Below are positions 30,023 through 39,214 of a stretch of DNA of 64,000 bases, piece after piece. This DNA is from Arthrobacter sp. zg-Y20 (lineage in GTDB: Bacteria > Actinomycetota > Actinomycetes > Actinomycetales > Micrococcaceae). The translations under genes and the position numbers were made by a program. Under the pieces are notes generated by a model. That model did no database searches and was not told where the DNA came from. It worked only from the letters and a program-made list of their open reading frames with translations. Location: NCBI RefSeq assembly GCF_030142075.1, contig NZ_CP126241.1, positions 992,001 through 1,056,000 on the forward strand. Direction: 5' to 3'. Position 1 is the stretch's first letter, and every line of letters begins with the position of its first letter.

Positions 30023-30999
30023 GCGAACGACAGCTCCTTCTTGTTGCCCAGGATCCCCTGGGGCCTGAAGATCATCAGCAGCATCAGCGCCACACCCACA
30101 AGGATGTAGCGGATCTGGCCTGCTTGGGAAGTGGTGATGAAGGTGATGTATCCCGATTCGATGGCGCCGTACAGGACGCCCTGGGTGATGGAGAGGATGG
30201 CCCAGAAGATCATCGATCCCAGCACCGGTCCCAGCACGGTGGACATGCCGCCCAGCAGCAGGGCCGTGTACAGATAGAAGGTGAGCTCGGTGCCGTAGTT
30301 GGCCGGCTGCACGGCGTCCCGGGGGAGGGTGAAGATGATTCCGGCCAGGGTGCCGAGAAGGCCGCCGATGATCAGTGCCTGCATTTTGTAGGCGTAGACG
30401 TTCTTGCCCAGGGCGCGCACGGCGTTCTCATCTTCACGGATGCCCTTGACGACGCGGCCCCAGGGACTGCGGATGAGCATCCACACCAGCAGGCAGGCAA
30501 CTATGACCAGCGCCCAAGCCACGATGCGGATCCAGACGTCGCGCTCGTTCATGGAGAACGGACCGATGTTGTAGCTGCCCTCCGGTACCGGGTTGAGGTC
30601 GTAGAAGCTGCCGGTGAAGGCGGCGAGCCCGTTGGCGGATCCGGTGACGGAGGTCATCGAGTTGGTGGTGACGACGTACCGAATGATTTCCGCGGCGGCA
30701 ATGGTGACGATGGCAAGATAATCTGCGCGCAGCCGCAGCGTGGGAATGCCCAGGATGACCGCGAACACCACTGAACCCAGAAGGGCAATCAGCAGGGCCA
30801 ACGGCAGCGGGGCGTTGAAAGAGAGGATCGGAATGGCGAAGCCGTAGGCTCCCACGGCCATAAACCCGGCCTGGCCAAAGTTCAGGAGGCCGGTGTAGCC
30901 GAAGTGCACGGCGAGGCCGAGAGCGGCCAGCGCGTAGGCGGCCGTCGTGGGGCTGATGATCTCGTTGAAGGCACCGAGAAGAATATTGGCGAAATCCAT
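30019..30999 (-). CDS. livM: Branched-chain amino-acid ABC transporter permease LivM
   Basis: 326 aa with eight or nine hydrophobic segments. LivM features: HFGYTGLLNFGQAGFMAVGA in the first third, the cytoplasmic coupling helix (SPWGRVVKGIREDENAVRAL, the EAA-like loop) and a C-terminal LMIFRPQGILG. It forms the membrane channel with LivH. It starts 15 bases after the livH stop and overlaps livG by 4 bases. Confidence 0.95.
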   Translation of the reverse strand: MDFANILLGAFNEIISPTTAAYALAALGLAVHFGYTGLLNFGQAGFMAVGAYGFAIPILSFNAPLPLALLIALLGSVVFAVILGIPTLRLRADYLAIVTIAAAEIIRYVVTTNSMTSVTGSANGLAAFTGSFYDLNPVPEGSYNIGPFSMNERDVWIRIVAWALVIVACLLVWMLIRSPWGRVVKGIREDENAVRALGKNVYAYKMQALIIGGLLGTLAGIIFTLPRDAVQPANYGTELTFYLYTALLLGGMSTVLGPVLGSMIFWAILSITQGVLYGAIESGYITFITTSQAGQIRYILVGVALMLLMIFRPQGILGNKKELSFA

Positions 31000-31014
31000 G
31001 TGTAACTAAGCCCC

Positions 31015-32358
31015 TTAACCTATGCGCTCGCGGCGGCCGAGAAGGCCCTGCGGCCGGACCAGCAGGACAAGAATCATGATGACCAGCGCGCCGACGTATT
31101 TCAGGTCAGCCGGCAGCCAAAGAGTGGAGATTTCCACGAAAAGCCCCACAAGGACGGAACCGACCAGCGCCCCGAACACGGTGCCGAGACCGCCCAGGGT
31201 AACCCCGGCAAAGATCAGCAGCAGAATCTGCTGGCCCATATTGAAGGAAACTCCCGGACGGTAGTACGCCCAGAGAATGCCGCCCATGGCAGCCAGCGCA
31301 CCGCCAATGACCCAGACCAGACGGATCACCCGGTCCACATCGATGCCTGAAGCAGCCGCAAGTGCGGGATTGTCCGACACCGCCCGGGTGGCCTTGCCGA
31401 TCCTGGTCCGGAGCAGCAGCAGCGCTACCACCAAGATCGCGGCCAGGCTGACAATCAGGGACACCAAGGTGTTCCGGGGAATGGACACCGGACCCAGCTC
31501 CAGGACGGGGCTCTGGGAACCGGGCAGCTGCTGGGTTCCGCCGCCGAAGAAGAACAGGACGGTGTAACGGACGGCGACGGCAAGGCCGATGCTGACGATC
31601 ATCATCGGAACCAGTCCCGTACCCCGCCGGCGCAGCGGCTTCCAGATGCCGGCGTCCTGCACGTATCCGAAGGCGGCACCGCCAAGCACCGCCAGAGGCA
31701 GGGCCACCCAAACCGGAAGTCCGATGGCGGCGAAAGCGAAAGCCAACACCGCGCCCAGGGTCACCATTTCACCGTGGGCAAAGTTGGTCAGGCCGGTGGT
31801 GCCGAAAATCAGTGAGAGGCCGACGGCGCTCAGGGCCAGCAAGAGGCCGAAGCTCAGCCCGGCAACGGCGCGCTCGGCCAGAAGCGAGCCGAAGCTTTCC
31901 TGCTGCAGGACAATTCCCTCGCCGAGCAGGAACAGGGTGGTGATGTTGCTGGTACCCGCGAATGTCACCGTCCGCGGGTTCTTCTGGCCTTCGGCGAGGG
32001 CTACGCCCTCTGGGAGGCTGGATTCATCGAGTTCCACTTCATAGGCGCCCTGTTCGGGCACCCCGATGGACCAGGAACCGTTCGCTCCGGTAACGGCTTC
32101 ACCCTCGTATCCGTTGCCGGTGGCCGTGACCTTCACCCCTTCCAGCGGGGTGCCCTCATTCTTGATGACGCCGCTGATCCGGTCACGGAATTCAGCGCCG
32201 TCCGTGGGTCCCGGGCTGGTGGCCGGCGCTGAGGCACCGTCCGACGGGCTGGTTGTAGTTGCGTGAGCGGCAGGGGCTGCGAAGAGCAGGGCAGCGAACA
32301 TCGCCGCCACCGCTGCCAGCATCCCCAAATACCGGGTCAGCGCCGATGTTCTTGCCAA
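31015..32358 (-). CDS. livH: LivH permease with fused N-terminal extracytoplasmic beta-domain
   Basis: 447 aa from the TTG at 32358 (GGAGG 9 bases upstream; a TTG further 5' has no site). A signal peptide (YLGMLAAVAAMFAALLFAAP, ending AHA) precedes a region at about 40-130 (FRDRISGVIKNEGTPLEGVK, AVTGANGSWSIGVPEQGAYE) that matches carboxypeptidase-regulatory/CnaB-like beta sandwiches. The LivH permease follows from about residue 145: GLSLIFGTTGLTNFAHGEMV, coupling loop RTRIGKATRAVSDNPALA, and LVRPQGLLG. Typical LivH is about 300 aa, so the domain is an extra of about 140. Confidence 0.93.
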   Translation of the reverse strand: MARTSALTRYLGMLAAVAAMFAALLFAAPAAHATTTSPSDGASAPATSPGPTDGAEFRDRISGVIKNEGTPLEGVKVTATGNGYEGEAVTGANGSWSIGVPEQGAYEVELDESSLPEGVALAEGQKNPRTVTFAGTSNITTLFLLGEGIVLQQESFGSLLAERAVAGLSFGLLLALSAVGLSLIFGTTGLTNFAHGEMVTLGAVLAFAFAAIGLPVWVALPLAVLGGAAFGYVQDAGIWKPLRRRGTGLVPMMIVSIGLAVAVRYTVLFFFGGGTQQLPGSQSPVLELGPVSIPRNTLVSLIVSLAAILVVALLLLRTRIGKATRAVSDNPALAAASGIDVDRVIRLVWVIGGALAAMGGILWAYYRPGVSFNMGQQILLLIFAGVTLGGLGTVFGALVGSVLVGLFVEISTLWLPADLKYVGALVIMILVLLVRPQGLLGRRERIG

Positions 32359-32668
32359 GTTCCGAAACCTCCGCGCAGGGCTGCGGCACCGCAAAAGCGG
32401 TCCGCAGGCGGGTAGATGTGACTCAGGTCACCGATTGGGGAACATGCTACCCACAGAATGTTTCAGGCAGTGACGTTTGTCCCTGCCCGTATGTCGCGAT
32501 CCCGTAACGACTTTGTTGCCGGCAGCGCAAGACCGCAGGAGCGGAGGGGACCCGCCTCGACCGAACCGTTACCTAAAGAGGCGTATTTGCGGGAATCCGC
32601 GGCCCCGGCCGTTCGTTGGACTTTGGTAGGCTGACCCTAAACAGCCCCCCAGATGGAGGACACTTTTC
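32359..32668. promoter_or_regulatory. Divergent promoter region livH / Bax1-I with CRP/GlxR-like palindrome
   Basis: 310 bases without a gene. TGTGACTCAGGTCACC (32,417-32,432) matches TGTGA-N6-TCACA except the last base and lies about 60 bases before the livH start. The remaining sequence holds no clear -35/-10 pair. The site resembles the one before livJ. Confidence 0.5.
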
Positions 32669-33508
32669 ATGGCACTTGGCGGAAATCCGGTTTTCAACGG
32701 AAAGAACTTCCGTTCCCAGACCCGTGGCGGAGCAGCCCAGGGGTCGCTGGCAACGGATAACACCTACATGACCCCGCAGCAGCTGCAGGATCTGTACACG
32801 GCGCCGTCGGCAAAGCCTTCGGACATGGGTCGGATGACTTATGACGACGTGATCATGAAGACGGTGTTCTGCCTCGCGGCAGTCCTGGTGGGCGCAGCAG
32901 TCCCCACCTTCGTCCTCCCGTCCATGGGCATGGGCCTGATGATGCTGGGCGCACTGGGCGGATTCGTCCTTGGCCTGGTCAACTCCTTCAAGCGCGAACC
33001 CGTACCGGGCCTGATCCTTGCCTACGCGTTCCTGGAGGGAATGTTCCTCGGCGGGCTGACAGCCGTCCTCGACAACGCCTACCCGGGCGTTGGGCTGCAG
33101 GCGGTACTGGGCACCCTCGCGGTCTTCGCCGTCACCTTGGTGCTGTTCCGCAGCGGCAAGGTGCGTGCGACCCCCAAGGCTGTCCGGTTCTTCATGATCG
33201 CCATCATCGGTTACGCGGTCTTCTCCCTGATCAACGTCGGCCTGATGATCTTCGGCGGCGTAAATGATCCGTGGGGCCTGCGCGGAGTGGAAATCTTCGG
33301 CATCCCGATGGGCGTCTTCATCGGCCTGCTGGCCATCGGGCTGGCCGCCTTCTCCCTGATCATGGACTTCACCTCCATTGAACAGGGCGTCAAGGCCGGT
33401 GCCCCGGAGCGCTACTCCTGGACGGCGGCCTTCGGCCTCACCGTCACCTTGGTATGGCTGTACGTGGAGATCATCCGGCTGCTGGCCATTCTCCGCGGCA
33501 GCGACTAA
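32669..33508 (+). CDS. Bax inhibitor-1/YccA family membrane protein
   Basis: 279 aa; ATG with GGAGGA upstream. An 80-residue cytoplasmic N-terminus (GGNPVFNGKNFRSQTRGGAA) precedes seven transmembrane helices. Bax1-I traits are the RMTYDDVIMKT lead-in, ILAYAFLEGMFLGGLTAVLD and the C-terminal FSLIMDFTSIEQGVKAGAPE with conserved Asp residues, the calcium/pH-leak site in family members. Likely a plasma-membrane ion-leak or stress protein. Monocistronic, ending at the terminator at 33,559. Confidence 0.92.
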   Translation: MALGGNPVFNGKNFRSQTRGGAAQGSLATDNTYMTPQQLQDLYTAPSAKPSDMGRMTYDDVIMKTVFCLAAVLVGAAVPTFVLPSMGMGLMMLGALGGFVLGLVNSFKREPVPGLILAYAFLEGMFLGGLTAVLDNAYPGVGLQAVLGTLAVFAVTLVLFRSGKVRATPKAVRFFMIAIIGYAVFSLINVGLMIFGGVNDPWGLRGVEIFGIPMGVFIGLLAIGLAAFSLIMDFTSIEQGVKAGAPERYSWTAAFGLTVTLVWLYVEIIRLLAILRGSD

Positions 33509-33558
33509 CCACCCAGAACCAGCTGCGTACAGTCCCGCAGCAACACAGGGACCGTATT

Positions 33559-33593
33559 GGAAGGCCCGCCGGCATTACGCCGGCGGGCCTTCC
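33559..33593 (+). terminator. Terminator after the Bax1-I gene
   Basis: GGAAGGCCCGCCGG pairs exactly with CCGGCGGGCCTTCC over a 7-base loop, followed by GCTGTTT. Confidence 0.88.
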
Positions 33594-33775
33594 GCTGTTT
33601 AACGGGCCGCTGCCGCCCGGCCGGTAGAAACCAATTTGGGCGCTTACTCTGGGCACCCGCCGCCGGCCGTACCTACTATGGCCGGCGTGGGGAGCGGTCC
33701 CTGCATGGGGAGCAGCGGGACCCGGAACAGGTCACACGGCCAAGGCCCGGGCACCTGCTGGAAAAGGAGTCTTCG

Positions 33776-34486
33776 GTGGCCGAACATGACCGGCAATCCG
33801 TGCTGGAAGAACTACTTGACGTCCTGCTGGGCGACTGGGATCCGGAGGTGTTCCTGGCCGGTGCTGCGGAAGCAGCCGCAAGCCGGCTGGGGCTCGCGGC
33901 CCCGGGCGGATGCGCGTTGGCGGTGAACCGCAGCCGCCGGCCCCTGCTGTCCGCCCGGTCCGCCGGACTGGCGGCGGAGGCGGCCGGCTTCGGACCGGGC
34001 AGCCCGGCAGGGACGGTGCTGGGCGGTGGCCCGGACGCCGTCGTTCCGGATGTGTGCGCGGAGCAGCGGTGGTCCGCAGTGGCCGGTGCAGGTGCCGCAG
34101 GCGTACGTTCGGTTGCCGCCGTTGCGCTGCCGCTGGCGGGGGAACGCGGTGTGCTGGCGTGCTATTCGGACCGGCCGAATTCCTTCGGACCGCTCGAAAC
34201 GGGCACTGTCCGCGGTTTCGCGGCGGCGGCCGCCAAACCCCTGCGCCTTGCCCTGCTCCTTGATATGCAGACCGCAAAGGCAGCGAATCTCCAGGCAGCA
34301 CTGGAATCACGCACCGTGGTGGACCTGGCTGCGGGCATCATCATGGGACAGAACGGCTGCAGCCAGCAGGCAGCCATCGACATCCTGCGCAGCGTCTCCA
34401 ACAGCCGCAACATCAAGATTCGCAATGTGGCCGCCGGCGTCGTGGCAGCAGTCAGCGACCGGGTTGATACCCATTTCGATGAGTAG
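33776..34486 (+). CDS. GAF-ANTAR RNA-binding regulator
   Basis: 236 aa from a GTG at 33776 with AAGGAG upstream; an open frame extends 5' without such a site. Residues 1-150 resemble a GAF sensor (AAASRLGLAAPGGCALAVNR, GVRSVAAVALPLAGERGVLA). The last 60 form an ANTAR domain (RTVVDLAAGIIMGQNGCSQQ ... VAAGVVAAVSD). ANTAR proteins bind paired hairpins in nascent RNA and act as antiterminators. The ligand is unknown and no target hairpin pair is obvious nearby. Confidence 0.9.
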   Translation: MAEHDRQSVLEELLDVLLGDWDPEVFLAGAAEAAASRLGLAAPGGCALAVNRSRRPLLSARSAGLAAEAAGFGPGSPAGTVLGGGPDAVVPDVCAEQRWSAVAGAGAAGVRSVAAVALPLAGERGVLACYSDRPNSFGPLETGTVRGFAAAAAKPLRLALLLDMQTAKAANLQAALESRTVVDLAAGIIMGQNGCSQQAAIDILRSVSNSRNIKIRNVAAGVVAAVSDRVDTHFDE

Positions 34487-34534
34487 CTTCCCTGGAGGGG
34501 ACCGGAGCCGGAGCCCTTAGGTAACGTTGAACCC

Positions 34535-35518
34535 ATGAATGGAACCGGCACTGAACATGCAGCGGCCCTCCCGGCTACCGGCACCCAGTACGAGATCAGC
34601 CGTGGCAGCGCCCGTGCGGTGATCGGTTCCCTCGCCGGAGCGCTGCGGCACTACTCCGTGGACGGGGTGGAGTTGTTTCAGTCCTACCCGGATACCGCCA
34701 TACCGCCCTCGGCCAACGGTGTCCTGCTTGCGCCGTGGCCCAACCGGGTGGCGGACGGGCTGTGGACCCTGGACGGTGCGGAGCAGCAGCTGGACATCAC
34801 CGAGCCGTCGCGCGGCCACGCAAGCCACGGGCTGCTGCGCAACACCGGGTACACGCTCCGCGAGCAGGACCAGGCATCCGTGGTCCTGTCCGCCGAAATC
34901 TTCCCGCAGCACGGGTATTCGTTCCATCTCCTGCACACCGTTCGCTACGGCTTGGACGACGACGGCGGGCTGGCGGTGCGCCAGAGCCTCACCAACCTGG
35001 GAACGTCGCGCGCACCTGTCGCCCTGGGCGCGCATCCATTCCTGCGCTTGGGAGATGTGCCCACGGAAGACCTGGTGCTGACCGTTGCAGCTAACGCAAG
35101 GCTCACCACCGATGAACGCCTGATCCCCAACGGCAGGGAGGAACCCGCCGGGGAAACCGACCTGCGCACCGGAAAACGCGTGGGCGGACTGGATCTGGAC
35201 AGTGCCTACACGGACCTCCAGCCGGCCGGAACGGAGACCGGAGGAGGCGGGGAACCCGGGTACCGGCACACACTCACTGCGCCGGACGGGCGTACCGTCA
35301 GCCTCTGGACCGGACCCGAATGCGGCTATGTCCATGTTTTCGTCACGGACAAGTTCCCCGGACAAGACTGCGCCGTGGCGCTGGAACCGATGACCGCTCC
35401 GGCCAACGCGCTGAACTCCGGGGAAGGGCTGGCCTGGCTTTCGCCCGGCGGGAGTTTCGATGCGCAGTGGGGTATCCGGGCCGGATCAGCGGACCGCGGC
35501 GGTAACAGCACGGAATAG
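34535..35518 (+). CDS. galM: Aldose 1-epimerase family protein
   Basis: 327 aa. Galactose-mutarotase fold: NGVLLAPWPNRVADGLWTLD, SHGLLRNTGYTLREQD with the first His, ALGAHPFLRLGD with the catalytic His, and QDCAVALEPMTAPANALNSG with the catalytic Glu. It interconverts alpha and beta anomers of aldoses and belongs to the bacterial clade often annotated aldose 1-epimerase. No sugar operon is adjacent, so the substrate is open. Confidence 0.9.
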   Translation: MNGTGTEHAAALPATGTQYEISRGSARAVIGSLAGALRHYSVDGVELFQSYPDTAIPPSANGVLLAPWPNRVADGLWTLDGAEQQLDITEPSRGHASHGLLRNTGYTLREQDQASVVLSAEIFPQHGYSFHLLHTVRYGLDDDGGLAVRQSLTNLGTSRAPVALGAHPFLRLGDVPTEDLVLTVAANARLTTDERLIPNGREEPAGETDLRTGKRVGGLDLDSAYTDLQPAGTETGGGGEPGYRHTLTAPDGRTVSLWTGPECGYVHVFVTDKFPGQDCAVALEPMTAPANALNSGEGLAWLSPGGSFDAQWGIRAGSADRGGNSTE

Positions 35519-35566
35519 CCGCGTAAAGTCAGCTTCACCACCAGCAGGGTGTGGAAGGATGGCCCC

Positions 35567-36874
35567 ATGAAATCCCATGCACGCCGCGCGGCTGCGCCCC
35601 GGGCGCTGCAGGCCGCAGCAGCGAATCCAGTCCGGTCAGGGGAAGATGTCCCCTTCGCCCTGCGGGTAAGCGCAGCTTGGGCCTGGCGGCTGGGCATAGT
35701 GCTCATAGTGGGGGCGGGGCTCATCTGGGTCCTGAGCCATTTTTCGCTGCTCATCATTCCGCTGATGATCGCCGCACTGCTCGCCGGACTGCTTTCGCCG
35801 GTGAGCAACTGGCTGCGCCGGAACAGACTGCCGGGCGGACTTTCGGTGGCAGTGACCCTCCTGGCGTTCCTGGGGCTCATTACCGCCGCGCTGACCCTGG
35901 TAGGCCGTCAGCTGGCCCTGGGCTTCCAGGACCTGTGGGGCGAAACCATGGCAGGAGTCCGGCAGATCCAGGACTGGCTGTCATCCGGGCCGCTTCACAT
36001 CAGCACGGACCAAATCGACTCACTGTTCAGCGAAGCCAGTGACACCCTGCAGGAGAACTCCGGGAGCATCGTTTCCGGCGCCCTCAGCGTGGGCAGCAGT
36101 GCCGGACACTTTGCCGCAGGCGTGCTGCTGACCATCTTTGCCCTGATCTTCTTCCTGCTGGACGGGCCCCGAATCTGGCGCTTCACTGCTGGACTCCTGC
36201 CGAGGCGGGCACGGCCCGCGGCCTACGGTGCCGGAATCCAGGGCTGGGACTCCATGGTCAATTACGTGCGTGTCCAGGTGGTTGTTGCCCTGATCGATGC
36301 GGTTGGCATCGGCGGCCTGGCCGCGCTTATCGGCGTGCCTCTGGCCCTGCCCCTGACCGTACTGGTGTTCCTGGGGTCTTTCGTTCCGCTGGTTGGAGCC
36401 TTCGTGACCGGCTTCGTGGCGGTGCTGCTGGCCCTGGTGGCCAACGGCTGGGTCAATGCGCTGGTGATGCTCGGCATTGTGCTGTTAGTCCAGCAGGTGG
36501 AATCGCACATCCTGCAGCCCCTGGTGATGGGCCGTGCCGTCTCGCTCCATCCGCTCGCCGTCATCCTTGCCGTCACCGGAGGGACCCTGGCCGCAGGCAT
36601 TCCGGGGGCCTTGTTCTCAGTCCCGTTGCTGGCCATCCTCAACGCCGTGGTCCGGTACATTGCCGCCCGGCACTGGGAAAATGACCCGGCCGTGGAAGAG
36701 CAGTTCGGCGCCGGTCCGCACTCCGGGCCGGATCTCCACGGCAATGATCCGGGGGACGGGGCAGCCGGAGACGGGAACTCCGGGACCGGCGGTAAGACCC
36801 CCGGAGCCGGCAGTGACGAGAGCGACCATGAACATAACCCCGAACGCGCGTTTGTTCCGAAGGAAGAGCACTGA
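35567..36874 (+). CDS. AI-2E family transporter (PerM/YdiK type)
   Basis: 435 aa from the ATG at 35567 (AAGGATGG upstream). About eight transmembrane segments: IVLIVGAGLIWVLSHFSLLI first, then LLTIFALIFFLLDGPRIWRF and a C-terminal cluster with GTLAAGIPGALFSVPLLAIL. The membrane-domain pattern is DUF20. The hydrophilic C-terminal tail of about 60 residues is Gly/Asp-rich. Despite the name, most members do not carry AI-2, so the substrate is unknown. Confidence 0.9.
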   Translation: MKSHARRAAAPRALQAAAANPVRSGEDVPFALRVSAAWAWRLGIVLIVGAGLIWVLSHFSLLIIPLMIAALLAGLLSPVSNWLRRNRLPGGLSVAVTLLAFLGLITAALTLVGRQLALGFQDLWGETMAGVRQIQDWLSSGPLHISTDQIDSLFSEASDTLQENSGSIVSGALSVGSSAGHFAAGVLLTIFALIFFLLDGPRIWRFTAGLLPRRARPAAYGAGIQGWDSMVNYVRVQVVVALIDAVGIGGLAALIGVPLALPLTVLVFLGSFVPLVGAFVTGFVAVLLALVANGWVNALVMLGIVLLVQQVESHILQPLVMGRAVSLHPLAVILAVTGGTLAAGIPGALFSVPLLAILNAVVRYIAARHWENDPAVEEQFGAGPHSGPDLHGNDPGDGAAGDGNSGTGGKTPGAGSDESDHEHNPERAFVPKEEH

Positions 36875-36876
36875 CT

Positions 36877-38118
36877 TTGACAGATCTGCCCAACCTGCCC
36901 GTAACCCTGGATGACATCCAAGCCGCTGCCAAACTGCTTGACGGCGTGATCGCGCAGACCCCCATTGAGGTGTCGCGTGCGCTGGGACGGGAAACCGGCT
37001 CGGACGTGTACTTCAAGTGTGAAAACCTGCAGCGGGCCGGGTCTTTCAAGGTCCGGGGCGCCTATGTGCGCATGGCCAAGCTCTCCCCGTCGGACAAGGC
37101 CCGCGGCGTGGTGGCCGCTTCAGCGGGAAACCATGCCCAGGGGGTGGCGGTTGCCGCGGCCAGGCTCGGCATTGCCGCACGGGTGTACATGCCTCACGGG
37201 GTGGCCCTGCCGAAACTGGCGGCCACGCAGGGACACGGCGCAGAAGTTGTCCTGCACGGCCACAACGTAGACGAAGCGCTCGCCGAGGCCCAGCGGTACG
37301 CCGATGAAACCGGTGCCGTGTTTGTCCATCCGTTCGACAACGTGGACGTGGTGGCCGGCCAGGGAACCATCGGACTGGAACTCCTGGAACAGATTCCGGA
37401 CCTGGACACCGTCATCATGGGGGTGGGCGGCGGAGGGCTGCTCGCTGGCGTCGCCGTCGCCGTTAAGTCCCGGGCACGGGAACTGGGCCGGGACATCCGG
37501 ATCATCGGAGTGCAGGCCGAAAATGCGGCGTCGTACCCGCCGTCGCTGGCGGCGGACGCCCTGGTGCCCCTGACCCGGGTGTCCACCATTGCGGACGGAA
37601 TTGCCGTGGGCAGGCCGGGCCAGCTGCCGTTCTCGATCATCCGGGAGCTGGTGGACGATGTAGTGACCGTCAGCGAGGATTCCCTGGCCCGGGCCCTGAT
37701 TTTCCTGTTGGAGCGTGCCAAGATGGTGGTTGAACCCGCCGGTGCGGTGGGGGTGGCTGCCCTGATGGACGGGATAATCGAGAATCCCGGCACCACGGCC
37801 GTGATCCTGTCCGGCGGCAACATTGACCCCATGCTGATGCTGAAGGTCATCCAGCGGGGCCTGGCCGCCGCGGGACGCTATCTCGTGGTCCGGATCCTGC
37901 TTGACGACCGTCCAGGCTCGCTGGCCACCATCTCGCGGATCATTGCCGATGCGGATGCAAACGTCACCGGAGTGGACCACACCAGGGTAGGAGGATCCAT
38001 CAGCATGGGAGACGTGGCAATCACCATCAACATGGAAACCAAGGGCCACGAGCACTGCGACCTGGTCCTGAAGAACCTGCGCGCGGAAGGCTTCCAGCCC
38101 ATGGTGCTGGAAGGCTGA
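36877..38118 (+). CDS. ilvA: Threonine ammonia-lyase (dehydratase) with C-terminal ACT domain
   Basis: 413 aa from a TTG 2 bases after the preceding stop, with GGAAGAG upstream. PLP fold type II: GSFKVRGAYVRMAKL with the Schiff-base Lys, SAGNHAQGVA and the glycine loop VGGGGLLAGVA. The last 75 residues are one ACT domain (RYLVVRILLDDRPGSLATIS). One short ACT fits the IlvA1/TdcB-like clade that makes 2-oxobutanoate from threonine for isoleucine synthesis or catabolism. Confidence 0.93.
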   Translation: MTDLPNLPVTLDDIQAAAKLLDGVIAQTPIEVSRALGRETGSDVYFKCENLQRAGSFKVRGAYVRMAKLSPSDKARGVVAASAGNHAQGVAVAAARLGIAARVYMPHGVALPKLAATQGHGAEVVLHGHNVDEALAEAQRYADETGAVFVHPFDNVDVVAGQGTIGLELLEQIPDLDTVIMGVGGGGLLAGVAVAVKSRARELGRDIRIIGVQAENAASYPPSLAADALVPLTRVSTIADGIAVGRPGQLPFSIIRELVDDVVTVSEDSLARALIFLLERAKMVVEPAGAVGVAALMDGIIENPGTTAVILSGGNIDPMLMLKVIQRGLAAAGRYLVVRILLDDRPGSLATISRIIADADANVTGVDHTRVGGSISMGDVAITINMETKGHEHCDLVLKNLRAEGFQPMVLEG

Positions 38119-38121
38119 CCC

Positions 38122-38700
38122 GTGCTCGCCCAACGGGCCCGGACCGCCCTGATCGGTTCGCTCGGTTTCGCCGCCCTGCTGTGGGCGGTTTACCTGCTCA
38201 CCATGGTGTTTTCGCCTGTGGTTCTGCCGCTGCTGGGCATCCTGCCCCGCCACGTGGAGGGGCTCGACGGCGTCGTGTTCGCTCCGCTGCTGCATGCCGG
38301 CTTTGGGCACCTGGTCGGGAACACGCTGCCGTTGATTGTGTTTTCCTTCCTCACCCTGTTGGAAGGGATGCGCCGGTTCGCCTGGGTCCTGGCCATCTCC
38401 TGGCTGGCTTCCGGGATAGGCGTGTGGCTTTTCGGGAGCGGCCTGACGGTGGGTGTGTCCGGCGTGGTGTTCGGACTGTTCGCCTACCTGATGGTGCGCG
38501 GCTTCTACAGCCGCAGCATTGTCCAGATCCTGCTCAGCGCCGTGCTGTTCCTGATCTACGGGTCCATCCTCTGGGGCGTGTTCCCCACGGCGCTGGGTAT
38601 CTCCTGGCAGGCGCATCTGTTCGGCGCCGCCGGCGGTGTGCTTGCCGCCGTTCTCCTGCGGAACAGCCCCGGCACAACGCAAAAGCGGGCCCTCCCGTAG
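38122..38700 (+). CDS. Rhomboid-family intramembrane serine protease
   Basis: 192 aa, a compact six-helix core. Signatures: HAGFGHLVGNTLPL (HxxxN), VGVSGVVFGLF with nucleophile Ser, and WQAHLFGAAGGVL with the general-base His. All catalytic elements are present. Begins with GTG 3 bases after ilvA and ends inside the terminator at 38,682. Cleaves a membrane substrate that is not identifiable here. Confidence 0.92.
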   Translation: MLAQRARTALIGSLGFAALLWAVYLLTMVFSPVVLPLLGILPRHVEGLDGVVFAPLLHAGFGHLVGNTLPLIVFSFLTLLEGMRRFAWVLAISWLASGIGVWLFGSGLTVGVSGVVFGLFAYLMVRGFYSRSIVQILLSAVLFLIYGSILWGVFPTALGISWQAHLFGAAGGVLAAVLLRNSPGTTQKRALP

Positions 38701-38713
38701 GAAGGCCCGCTTT
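38682..38713. terminator. Bidirectional terminator, overlapping the rhomboid 3' end, facing greA
   Basis: AAAGCGGGCC pairs with GGCCCGCTTT over a 12-base loop. The left arm lies in the last codons of the rhomboid gene; a TTT follows on plus and AAAA precedes for the minus direction. Confidence 0.82.
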
Positions 38714-38722
38714 GAGGGGAAG

Positions 38723-39214
38723 TTAGCCGGCGTAGGGCTTGGCGGAGATGATCTCCACCGGGATGCTCTTGCCGTTCGGGGCCAAGTACGTGGTGGAATC
38801 GCCCACCTTCAGGCCCGAGATGGACGCGCCAAGGGGAGACTTTTCGCTGTAGACGTCGATGCTGCTGTCCCCGGCGATCTCCCGGCTGCCCAGCAGGAAG
38901 GTCTCGACGTCGCCGGCCACGCGGGCTTCAACCAGCATGCCCGGCTCAACAATGCCGTCATCGGCCGGTGCTTCGCCAACGTGCGCAGTTTCAAGGAGCT
39001 GGGTCAGCTGGCGGATCCGGGCCTCAGTCTTGCCCTGCTCTTCCTTCGCCGCGTGGTAGCCGCCGTTTTCCTTGAGGTCGCCCTCGGAGCGTGCCTGCTC
39101 GATGCGGGCAACAATCTCCGTCCGTCCGGGGCCGGACAGGTGTTCCAGTTCCGCCTTCAGGCGGTCGTAAGACTCCTGCGTGAGCCAGGCGACAGATGCG
39201 CTGTTGGTTGACAC
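38723..39214 (-). CDS. greA: Transcription elongation factor GreA
   Basis: 163 aa from a GTG at 39214 (AAGGAGA 9 bases upstream). An N-terminal coiled coil (YDRLKAELEHLSGPGRTEIV, ARIEQARSEGDLKENGGYHA) carries the acidic tip Asp/Glu. The C-terminal FKBP-like domain has SPLGASISGLKVGDSTTY. It stimulates RNA polymerase transcript cleavage. It converges on the rhomboid gene. Confidence 0.97.
   Translation of the reverse strand: MSTNSASVAWLTQESYDRLKAELEHLSGPGRTEIVARIEQARSEGDLKENGGYHAAKEEQGKTEARIRQLTQLLETAHVGEAPADDGIVEPGMLVEARVAGDVETFLLGSREIAGDSSIDVYSEKSPLGASISGLKVGDSTTYLAPNGKSIPVEIISAKPYAG

Noticed and set aside
37120-38682. Minus-strand open frame opposite ilvA and rhomboid
   Set aside because: Low-complexity His/Gln-rich translation, a shadow of well-supported plus-strand genes.
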